A DNA stretch of 6,685 bases, from positions 1 through 6,685 of the forward strand of contig CALFEM010000572.1 of NCBI GenBank assembly GCA_937950105.1, in the 5' to 3' direction. The translations under genes were made by a program, and so were the position numbers. The notes beneath the pieces were generated by a model. It was not told the origin of the DNA, did not search any database, and saw nothing but the letters and a program-made list of their open reading frames with translations. Positions 1-5,800 of the stretch are shown here, piece by piece; position 1 is the first letter of the stretch, and the number at the start of each line of letters is the position of its first letter. This DNA is from an uncultured Alphaproteobacteria bacterium (lineage in GTDB: Bacteria; Pseudomonadota; Alphaproteobacteria; Rhizobiales; Hyphomicrobiaceae).

Positions 1-47
1 ACGAGATGCCTAAGTGACTGGAGTTCAGACGTGTGCTCTTCCGATCT
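1..47. other. Illumina TruSeq index (P7-side) adapter, not genomic
   Basis: The first 47 bases match the reverse-oriented TruSeq indexed adapter: the end of the P7 flow-cell sequence (ACGAGAT), then the hexamer GCCTAA, then the read-2 primer region ending in GCTCTTCCGATCT. GCCTAA is the reverse complement of TTAGGC, TruSeq LT index 3. Genomic DNA starts at about 48. Reading frames that run through here give the familiar artefact peptides MCSSDL, MLFRS and IGRAHV and should be ignored. Confidence 0.98.
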
Positions 48-591
48 GCGAGCGCATTTCGAAGATCGCCACCGCGTGGCCCTTGCGACGCAGGAAGTAG
101 GCGGCGGCGAGACCGGCAGGACCGGAGCCGACGACTGCCACCTTCTTGCCGGTCGGCGGGCCGGCGGCCGGAAGCTTCAATTTGTGCGCGATCGCCCACT
201 CACCGACATAGTGCTCGATCGAGTTGATGCCGACGAAATCGTCGACCTCGTTGCGGTTGCAGCCGTCCTGGCACGGCGCCGGGCACACGCGGCCCATGAT
301 GGCCGGAAACGGATTGGATTCGACCATGCGGTTGAAGGCATATTCCTGCCACGGCATGTCCTTGACCGGCGGCTTGTCGAGCCCGCGCGCTATCGACAGC
401 CAGCCGCGCACGTCGTGTCCGGACGGGCAGCTCCCCTGGCAGGGCGGCGTGCGATGCACGTAAGTCGGGCACTTGTAGCTTCGGTCCGCCTGGAAAATGC
501 GATCCTGCAGGCTGCTCCAGTCGTTTGGCGTCTCGCCGTCCTTGAAACGGCGATAGGTGCGCTTCACCGTTCCCGTCTGTGACTCGGCCAT
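48..591 (-). CDS. GltD/DsrL/KorC-like NAD(P)-binding Fe-S flavoprotein, N-terminal part (3' end missing)
   Basis: The visible 181 residues are the start of a FAD/NAD(P) oxidoreductase of the glutamate synthase small-subunit superfamily. Seen: a 40-residue basic N-terminal stretch; a two-cluster Fer4_20-type region with C41-x9-C51-x3-C55-P and GRVC103-P-x2-C107-x3-C111; then a Rossmann FAD motif, VAVVGSGPAGLAAA, with glycines at 155, 157 and 160 and the beta-2 acidic residue E178. Family knowledge: such proteins carry electrons between NAD(P)H, FAD, Fe-S clusters and a partner such as a 2-oxoacid:acceptor oxidoreductase (KorC, PadH) or dissimilatory sulfite reductase (DsrL). The C-P-T-Y-x2-R-T-P-P-C form resembles those more than classical GltD, which has C-x2-C-x4-C-x3-C. 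The partner lies off the contig, so no symbol is given. The start at 591 is chosen over an in-frame ATG at 702 because GAGGA sits 8 nt upstream and the cluster region follows at the usual distance. The last codons towards position 25 are adapter. Confidence 0.9.
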
Positions 592-598
592 GGGCTGC

Positions 599-604
599 TT
601 CCTC
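599..604 (-). promoter_or_regulatory. Ribosome binding site of the flavoprotein gene
   Basis: On the minus strand GAGGAA lies 7-8 nt before the ATG at 591. It decides the start: the in-frame ATG at 702 would add 37 residues that look like translated leader, with no family features. Confidence 0.7.
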
Positions 605-799
605 GCGATTGATTGATAGTTGCTGCCGGCGCAGGGACAGTGCGAGGTGCCGCTCCCGTTCAGCCGGGAGGAAGCGCCGTCTCGTTGGACGGCCCACGCC
701 ATTTTGGACAGGCTGGCCTCACTTTCGGCTCAGCGTAACCCGGGATATTCGAATGCGACAATTCTCTAAGTGCTTGCAAAACAATAATTTTTAGTCGAT

Positions 800-822
800 T
801 TGCGAGGTCGGATATTTCGCAA
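800..822. promoter_or_regulatory. Inverted repeat TTGCGA-N11-TCGCAA, possible operator
   Basis: Six-base arms TTGCGA (800-805) and TCGCAA (817-822) are perfect reverse complements separated by 11 bases, inside the AT-rich part of the divergent region. The right arm runs into the palindrome GCAATTGC. Such dyads often bind dimeric regulators, but arms this short can arise by chance, and no regulator gene is adjacent. Confidence 0.2.
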
Positions 823-1012
823 TTGCTTTCAGTGCGACACCCTCCGCACGCCGCTTTGCCTGAAATGCTCGCGAATTTCGAGCTTCGTTGATTTTTGCAG
901 TGCAGCGGCGCTCGCCCCCGCGCCGTTCCGGGCCGGCGCTATGCTACGAGTGAGCCATGTCTGAAGGCGCCGATCGGCGCGACGCACAGCTTCAACAGCC
1001 ACCGAGCCACGC

Positions 1013-1759
1013 ATGCCGCGCCACGCCGCCGTACCCTCTTTGACGATCGCGTGCCACCACGAGCGTACCTTCACGTGCGAGCCGACTCGTACTGCGCTGC
1101 TGGTCATCGACATGCAGCGGGAGTTCTTCGCGACCTCCGAAGACGATCTCAATCCGATGCTGGAGATCGTGCCGCGCGTCGCGCGCCTCGTCACGGTCGC
1201 GCGAAAAGCGGGCATGCGCGTCATCCACACGCGCGAGGGCTACGCGCCCGACCTGTCGGACGTCTCGGCCTATCGCGCGACGCTCGATTATGTCGGCTAC
1301 GAAGGCGATCTCGGCCGCTCGCTGATCCGCGGCGAGCCGAGCCATGATTTCCTCGACGAGATGCAGCCCGCACCGGGCGAGACCGTGATCGACAAGGCGG
1401 GCTTCAGCGCCTTCTATGCCAGCGGCCTCGACAACGTGCTGCGCGCGTCGGGCATCGATCATCTGCTGATGTGCGGCGTCACCACACAATGCTGCGTGCA
1501 TTCCACGCTGCGCGATGCGGTCGATCGCGGCTACTGGTGCCTGACGGTTGCGGACTGCTGCGCGGCGTCGGAGCCCGCGCTTCACGAAGCGGCCCTCGCC
1601 ATCATCGCAGGCGAGGGCCATCTGTTCGGCTGGATCGCCGATCTCGGGGATGTGGCGCGCGCGGCGCGTCCGCGCGCGGGGGCAGCGATTACTGCGAAGC
1701 GGCGCGGCGGCGCTGCACCTCGGCCTTTGAAACCTCGCCGGCCGCCATCAGCGCGCTGA
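1013..1759 (+). CDS. Isochorismatase-family cysteine hydrolase (amidohydrolase-like)
   Basis: A 248-residue protein with an isochorismatase-like fold, probably cytoplasmic: no signal peptide or membrane segment. The expected triad is visible: D33 in ALLVIDMQREF, K128 in VIDKAGFSAF and C161 in GVTTQCCVHST (aligned with the family's VCV cysteine; C160 precedes it). HTREGYAPDLSD (72-83) and IRGEP (105-109) resemble the biuret hydrolase/ureidoacrylate amidohydrolase branch, which cleaves C-N bonds in small amides. The substrate cannot be read from sequence, so no symbol is given. The core ends near GWIADLGDVARA (207-217). The last 31 residues are an Ala/Arg/Pro-rich extension, and residues 226-248 lie over the antisense Cys-rich gene. 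ATG 1013 lacks a good ribosome site; TTG at 1040 (residue 10) is an alternative, since recognisable homology starts near residue 11. The gene stands alone. Confidence 0.9.
   Translation: MPRHAAVPSLTIACHHERTFTCEPTRTALLVIDMQREFFATSEDDLNPMLEIVPRVARLVTVARKAGMRVIHTREGYAPDLSDVSAYRATLDYVGYEGDLGRSLIRGEPSHDFLDEMQPAPGETVIDKAGFSAFYASGLDNVLRASGIDHLLMCGVTTQCCVHSTLRDAVDRGYWCLTVADCCAASEPALHEAALAIIAGEGHLFGWIADLGDVARAARPRAGAAITAKRRGGAAPRPLKPRRPPSAR
1655..1677. terminator. GC-rich hairpin at the convergent gene ends, possible terminator
   Basis: GCGCGCG (1655-1661) and CGCGCGC (1671-1677) can pair as a 7-bp all-GC stem with a 9-nt loop. On the minus strand it begins 12 nt after the stop of the Cys-rich gene, a plausible place for a terminator, but no T run follows on either strand, and on the plus strand it lies inside the hydrolase coding sequence. 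GC-rich coding DNA makes such stems easily. Confidence 0.2.
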
Positions 1760-1976
1760 CGCAGCGCCCCGACAGCTTCGGACCGGCCTTGGACATGCAG
1801 CTGCGCACGGCCGAGCTGCCGATGGCGTGCTGGCTGCAGTGCGAGAGATAGTCGCCCATGCAGGCGCGCTGTACCGACAGCGACACGGCGGCTGCATCGC
1901 CGGCAGTACCGGCGAGAGCGGCGAGGCCGAGGGCGGCGGTGGCGAGCGCGGGGGCGAAACGGTAGCGGCGGTGCAT
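1689..1976 (-). CDS. Small secreted four-cysteine protein (Cys-rich repeat type)
   Basis: A 95-residue protein with a clear Sec signal peptide: basic start MHRRYR, a hydrophobic Ala/Leu core (8-25), and a likely signal peptidase I site after AAA at 28-30. The mature part of about 65 residues has four cysteines, C39, C47, C60 and C72, spaced x7, x12 and x11, followed by ALMAAGEVSKAEV. This resembles short proteins common in Bradyrhizobium and relatives that I associate with the bacterial Cys-rich repeat (Cys_rich_FGFR-like) family; that link is from memory. The even number of cysteines in an exported protein suggests two disulfides in the periplasm. Function unknown. Start at 1976 is supported by GGAG 8 nt upstream (1985-1988). 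Its last 71 bp overlap the hydrolase reading frame tail to tail, in a different codon register. Confidence 0.82.
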   Translation of the reverse strand: MHRRYRFAPALATAALGLAALAGTAGDAAAVSLSVQRACMGDYLSHCSQHAIGSSAVRSCMSKAGPKLSGRCVSALMAAGEVSKAEVQRRRAASQ

Positions 1977-1984
1977 GCGGCGGT

Positions 1985-1988
1985 CTCC
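1985..1988 (-). promoter_or_regulatory. Ribosome binding site of the Cys-rich gene
   Basis: GGAG on the minus strand, 8 nt before ATG 1976. It supports this start, which also gives a complete signal peptide. Confidence 0.6.
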
Positions 1989-2000
1989 GGTCCGGGCGTT

Positions 2001-2016
2001 CCCGTTGTCGAACGGG
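2001..2016 (-). promoter_or_regulatory. Short hairpin in the leader of the Cys-rich gene
   Basis: CCCGTT (2001-2006) and AACGGG (2011-2016) are perfect complements around a 4-nt loop. On the minus strand this falls 25-40 nt upstream of the ATG at 1976, just ahead of the ribosome site, so it would be part of the 5' leader if transcription starts further upstream. Six base pairs is modest; a regulatory role is only a possibility. Confidence 0.25.
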
Positions 2017-2155
2017 CGATTACGAAGGCTAAACCACGACGAATTACGAGAGTGTTGCTACGCCGGTGCCGCCGCCTCAGAAATCGTTGCTGCATGTGCT
2101 CACAGCGTCCGATGAACGGGACGGCAAATGAGCCAACGATCTCCCACGACGAAGT

Positions 2156-2209
2156 CCTGATCAGGTAACGCTAGCACCAGCCCCACGATTCGACGATATG
2201 CTGATCAGG
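2156..2209. repeat. Pair of palindromic CTGATCAGG words, possible double operator
   Basis: CCTGATCAGG (2156-2165) is a perfect 10-bp palindrome. CTGATCAG (2201-2208), followed by G, repeats nine of those bases. The centres are 44 bp apart, close to four helical turns, and lie about 90-140 bp upstream of the DUF4169 start and 180-230 bp upstream of the Cys-rich start. The spacing and symmetry fit a pair of binding sites for a dimeric regulator; this is inference, and a chance pair is possible. Confidence 0.3.
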
Positions 2210-2285
2210 CCGGTCGCGGAAAAAAAATGCGTTGCGGCCCCCACGAGATCTCCCGCCGACAACCGGCGCCGCTGCAAAGAGTTCC

Positions 2286-2290
2286 GAGGA
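2286..2290 (+). promoter_or_regulatory. Ribosome binding site of the DUF4169 gene
   Basis: GAGGA, 7 nt before ATG 2298. It selects this ATG over an in-frame ATG at 2232, and the family's conserved sequence begins directly at MSADIVNLRRARK. Confidence 0.8.
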
Positions 2291-2297
2291 AACCGCG

Positions 2298-2567
2298 ATG
2301 AGCGCCGACATCGTCAACCTGCGCCGCGCGCGCAAGGCCAAGGCGAGAGCCGAGAAGGAACAGCGCGCCGCCGAGAACCGCGTTCTCTTCGGCCGTAGCA
2401 AAACCGAGCGCACGATGTCCGCCGCCGAGAAGGAACGCAGCCTAGCGGCACACGAAGGCTTGCGGCTTTCGCCCGTGTCGACGGCCTCGCCCGCAACCGC
2501 GTGCGACGCCGCACCCGAGCCGCCGGAGGCCGACGCCGCACCAAGCCATCCGACGCGCGTAGGTTGA
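2298..2567 (+). CDS. DUF4169 family protein with extended C-terminus
   Basis: An 89-residue protein. The first 54 residues match what I recall of DUF4169: IVNLRRARKAKARAEKE (5-21), then ENRVLFGRSKTER (26-38) and the AAEKERSLAAHEG segment (42-54). This part is helical, very rich in Lys, Arg, Ala and Glu, with no signal peptide or membrane segment, so it is probably cytoplasmic. Its molecular role is unknown; the basic helix could bind nucleic acid, which is inference. Family members as I remember them end soon after this point, at about 60 residues. Here a further 35 residues, Ala/Pro/Glu-rich and with one Cys (C69), follow; this extension looks poorly conserved and disordered. The ribbon-helix-helix gene starts 11 bp after the stop, and such a pair is a recurring alphaproteobacterial arrangement, so the two are likely co-transcribed. 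Confidence 0.87.
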   Translation: MSADIVNLRRARKAKARAEKEQRAAENRVLFGRSKTERTMSAAEKERSLAAHEGLRLSPVSTASPATACDAAPEPPEADAAPSHPTRVG

Positions 2568-2578
2568 GCCGGCATCCG

Positions 2579-2818
2579 ATGGCGCGTCCGACCAAACACT
2601 CGTTCTCGATCAAAGGGCACCGGACCTCGATCTCGCTCGAAGCCGAGTTCTGGGACGCCTTGCGCGAGATCGCGCTGGAGCGCGGCATCAGTCTCGGCGT
2701 ACTGGTCGGCGAGATCGACGCCAGCCGTGTCGACGATACGGGGTTGTCGACGGCCGTGCGCCTCTACGTGCTGGCTTGGTTTCGTCGTCGTCCATCCGTG
2801 CCCGGCCACATCGGCTGA
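2579..2818 (+). CDS. Ribbon-helix-helix domain protein (RHH_4 type)
   Basis: A 79-residue protein. KHSFSIKGHRTSISLEAEFW (6-25) contains the ribbon strand followed by helix A (AEFWDALREIALERG, 22-36); ISLGVLVGEID (37-47) forms the turn and helix B. A third segment, LSTAVRLYVLAWFRRR (56-71), fits the alternating pattern at the end of RHH_4 proteins. Family knowledge: ribbon-helix-helix proteins dimerise and place the paired strand in the DNA major groove, acting as repressors or antitoxins; for this short chromosomal type targets are generally unknown. Start ATG 2579 gives the usual N-terminus MARPTKHS, but the ribosome site is weak (GAG about 10 nt upstream). A TTG at 2564 overlapping the preceding stop is an alternative that would suit translational coupling. 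It ends 17 bp from the convergent AsmA gene. Confidence 0.88.
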   Translation: MARPTKHSFSIKGHRTSISLEAEFWDALREIALERGISLGVLVGEIDASRVDDTGLSTAVRLYVLAWFRRRPSVPGHIG

Positions 2819-2835
2819 TCGCCGCTGCACCCGCC

Positions 2836-5800
2836 TCAATTCGCCGACGGACTGAACGACTTCAGCAGTGTATCGGATGCCGAAGGCTCGCGCCGCGGAC
2901 GAGCGGCGGCGCGCGGTCGTGGCACGACCGGATCGTCGGTCGTCACGGGCGGGGCGGTCGTGCCCTGCGCGTTCGGCATCGGGGGCGAGGCTGGATCAGC
3001 CGGCGATCCGGCCGTCGTCGTCGAAGGTGTCCAGGTGCCTGCCGGTGAGGACGGCCCGTCGCCAGCGCCCGGCGGCGTTCCACCCTGCTGGCCGGTCTGT
3101 TGCGCATCCGGCACCACGGCGCCACCGACGGGTTCGGACGCAGCCCCTGTTGGCGTTCCCGCTGCTGGCGGCGGCCGGTTGTGCGTCGGCTGCAGGCTGG
3201 ACTGGCCGGCCGGCGCCTCGCGCTGCTGTTGCTGCTCGATGCGACGTTGCCGATCCAGTTCGATCAGGCGCTGGCGTTCAGCCTCTGCCGCTCGCTTGCG
3301 CTCCGCCTCGGCGGCGCGCTGGCGCTCCCGCTCCTGACGCTCGCGCTCCTCGTCCTCCTTGCGGATGCGTTCCAGTTCCTCGACCTCGCGCTCCATGCGC
3401 CGCACGCTCAGTTCGCGCTCGAAACCGCCGAGCACGACGCGCGGCTCGACTGTGGCGAACTCGGCGAGCGGGCCGACGTGGAACACGCTGATGCGCGGCC
3501 AGTCGGCGCGTCCCTGTTCCTCGTTGCGGGCAACAGTGCGCCACTCGGCCTCTGCGTCGAAGGTGGCCAGATCGACCGTCAAGATTCCCTCGACGCGACC
3601 GCCACCACTCCGCAGTTCGAACCGATCGAGCTTCACCGCGCCGTCGTCGATACCGATGGCGATTTCGCGCGGGCCGAGGGCTATCCGCCCCTTGCCGAGC
3701 TTGTCCTTCACCGCTGCGAGGATCGAGGCCTCGTCGGTGGCGATCTGTTTGGCGAACGCCGCCGTCACGATGGCCTGGATCGCCTCCGGTGCGAGAGCGC
3801 CGATCTCGGCCTCGCCTATGGTCATCCGGCCCTTGCCCTCGAACGCATTGATCAGCGCGCGCGGGCTCAGCGCCTGGCCGGCGAAGGTCACATCGGCCCA
3901 CAGCTTGCCGCTCGCCGAGGCGCTGGAGGCCGCCCGCGCGATGTCCGCCAGCAACACGCCGTCGGCCGCCAGCTTGCCCGTTGCACGCACGCCGGCCGGC
4001 GCTTGTTCCAGCGTCAGGTTGCCGGCAAACCGACCGCCCAGCGCCTTCGCTTCCGAGAGCCCCGCCACGACGCGGCCGCGCGCGAACTCGACGGCGAGCC
4101 GGGCGTCCGCCGCAGCCAGCCCCGGAGCCAGCGCCAGCCGTGCCACCCGCAAGGTGACATTGCCGTCGAACCGGTCGAAGGCCTCGCTGGCGAACGGCTG
4201 ATCCGACCATGGGCTCGGACTGGGGCCGGGGAGCCCTTGCACGTCCGCGGGCTTCGCTGCTGCCACGCTCCTTGGCGGCGTCACCGGCAGGGGCCGCGGT
4301 GCGCCCGCGACGAGGCCGCTCAGCAGGCCGCCGACACTGGCACGATCGACGGCGATCTCGCCGGCAATCTGCGCTCTGCCGTGGTCGTCGCGCGCGACCT
4401 GCAGGGCTCCGTCGACGCGCGCTCCGGCAATCGTCAATCCGCTCGGCGACAGGCGCAACTTTCCGTCCGCAACGCTGGCGAGACCGAGCGTTCCCGTGAC
4501 CGCCTGTTCGAGACCGCTGCCGGCCTGCCCGAGCCCCGTGATGGCGAGCACGTCGCCGAGCCGGTCGGCGGCCACCTCGAGCGTTCCTTCGAGCGCCGGG
4601 CGCGCGTCGGCATCGAGCACGGTGCGGCCGTTGTAGGCGATCTGCACGCCGCGCCCGCTGACGACGGCGTCGGTGACCAGACCCTGCCGCGGCGCTCCGA
4701 CGGCCTTCAGCGAAGCGTTGCTGGCGATACGGCTGGCATCGCCGCGCGGGCGTGGCTCGGCCGGCTTCGCGGCTCCGGTGAGCAGCGCCGTCAGCTCGGC
4801 GATCGGCGCGTTCTCGGCGGACATGGTGATCTCGGCCGGGGCGCCGATCCAGTCTTCGAGGCCGCCGTCGAGCAGCGCGGCGACCGTGACTCGACCGCCG
4901 CCAAGTGTCCCGTCGAGACGGACGTCGAGTGCGGATGACGTCCGCTCGGCGGCTGTAATGGACCCGGCGAGCGCGATCGGCGCCAGCGTCGCCAGCCGGC
5001 GCGTGCGATCGTTCTCCGGCAACTGCAGCAGGCCGAACAGCGCGGCGACGCTCGGCGTGTCGGCGACCGAGACGGTGCCGTCGATCCGGCCGCGCCTCTG
5101 TGGTCCCGCAACCGTTCCCGCCGCGGCAGGCACTGCGCTCGCCGTGATCTCGCCGGAGAGATCGAGCCGCAAGGCATCGCCCGAACGCAGCGCGAGTTGC
5201 TTGAACCGCAGCACGCCGTCGCGCACCTCGATCTCGGCGGCAACATCGTCGAGCGTGCGGTCGGGACCACGGAGCTGTCCTGTGCGCAGGCGCAGCGCCA
5301 CGTCGCGCATCGAAGTCGCGGTCCCCTGGGGCGGCGTCGCGGACGCGAGTTGCGACAGCCGGTCGAGCCACGCGAGGAAGCCGCGGCGGTCAAGCCCGCC
5401 CTTCCACAACCAGTTGCTCTCGATGACATCCGCATCGAACGCGATCGACAGCGAGCCCGTGCCTGACAATGGCACCGCCGCCGCTGCCGTGAAGGCATGT
5501 CCGTTGAGCTTGCCGCGCGCGTCCTTCAAGTTCAGGACGCCTGCGGAAATGCCCACAGCGGTGTCGAGCGAGAAGGCGCCATCGGGCGCCAACTGACCGG
5601 CCAGCGTACCGGGTGCCGCCCAGCGCGCCAGCCGTTCGAGGCTCGGTCCGGCAACCGTCACGCGTCCGTCGAGAGCGAGTGCGCTGTCACCCTGGTCGAG
5701 CCGGCCGTCGAGCGACACGCGGCCGCCTGCCGGCAACTCCGCGAAGGCGCGCTCGATTCGCAGCGGTCCCGCGGCATCGCGCTTCACGGCAATGTCGAGG

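Larger units (their letters stand above)
592..1012. other. Divergent intergenic region between flavoprotein and cysteine hydrolase genes
   Basis: About 420 bp without a convincing gene. It must hold the promoters of both divergent genes, but I cannot point to a clear -35/-10 pair on either strand. It contains an AT-rich island (about 745-830) that stands out from the GC-rich surroundings, an 8-bp palindrome ATTCGAAT (747-754), another GCAATTGC (819-826), and an inverted repeat at 800-822. A 28-codon frame opens at ATG 957 and ends at TGA 1041-1043, overlapping the hydrolase start out of frame; nothing supports it as a gene. Confidence 0.6.
1977..2297. other. Divergent intergenic region between Cys-rich and DUF4169 genes
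   Basis: About 320 bp that should contain the promoters of both divergent genes. I cannot name a convincing -35/-10 pair. It holds a leader hairpin (2001-2016), two copies of the palindromic word CTGATCAGG (2157-2165 and 2201-2209) and a run of eight A (2220-2227). Two tiny frames exist: ATG 2112 to TAA 2166-2168 (18 residues), and ATG 2227 to TGA 2299-2301 (24 residues), whose stop overlaps the DUF4169 start as ATGA. Neither has support as a gene beyond position. Confidence 0.6.

Noticed and set aside
31..582. Plus-strand frame beginning MCSSDL opposite the flavoprotein gene
   Set aside because: It begins inside the TruSeq adapter, a well-known artefact peptide, and runs antisense to a well-supported gene.
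592..702. Upstream in-frame ATG (702) extending the flavoprotein by 37 residues
   Set aside because: The ATG at 591 has a strong ribosome site, and the extra residues have no family character.
867..896. Stem GCTCG/CGAGC followed by a T run, as a terminator
   Set aside because: The stem is only 5 bp, the T run starts 8 nt after it, and no gene ends upstream on that strand.
957..1043. 28-codon frame overlapping the hydrolase start
   Set aside because: No strong ribosome site, no recognisable peptide, and it is out of frame with the hydrolase; probably chance.
2298..2818. DUF4169-RHH as a classical toxin-antitoxin system
   Set aside because: The RHH fold is shared with antitoxins, but the partner resembles no toxin family, and this RHH type is usually a stand-alone chromosomal protein.
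2171..2839. Minus-strand frame of 222 codons opposite the DUF4169-RHH operon
   Set aside because: Antisense to two recognised genes with good starts; composition is that of a shadow frame.
2839..3402. AsmA tail as a TolA- or TonB-like energy transducer
   Set aside because: The Glu/Arg-rich helix and Pro-rich stretch are superficially similar, but there is no TolA III or TonB C-terminal domain at the end.
3100..4938. Plus-strand open frame of 612 codons opposite the AsmA gene
   Set aside because: It is in codon register with the AsmA frame on the other strand. In GC-rich DNA that register rarely shows stops because they need TTA, CTA or TCA codons in the sense gene. The product is Arg/Ala-rich with no domain.
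3278..5371. Second minus-strand open frame of 697 codons inside the AsmA gene
   Set aside because: An alternative frame of the same strand with extreme Arg/Ala/Gly content and no recognisable fold; a high-GC shadow.
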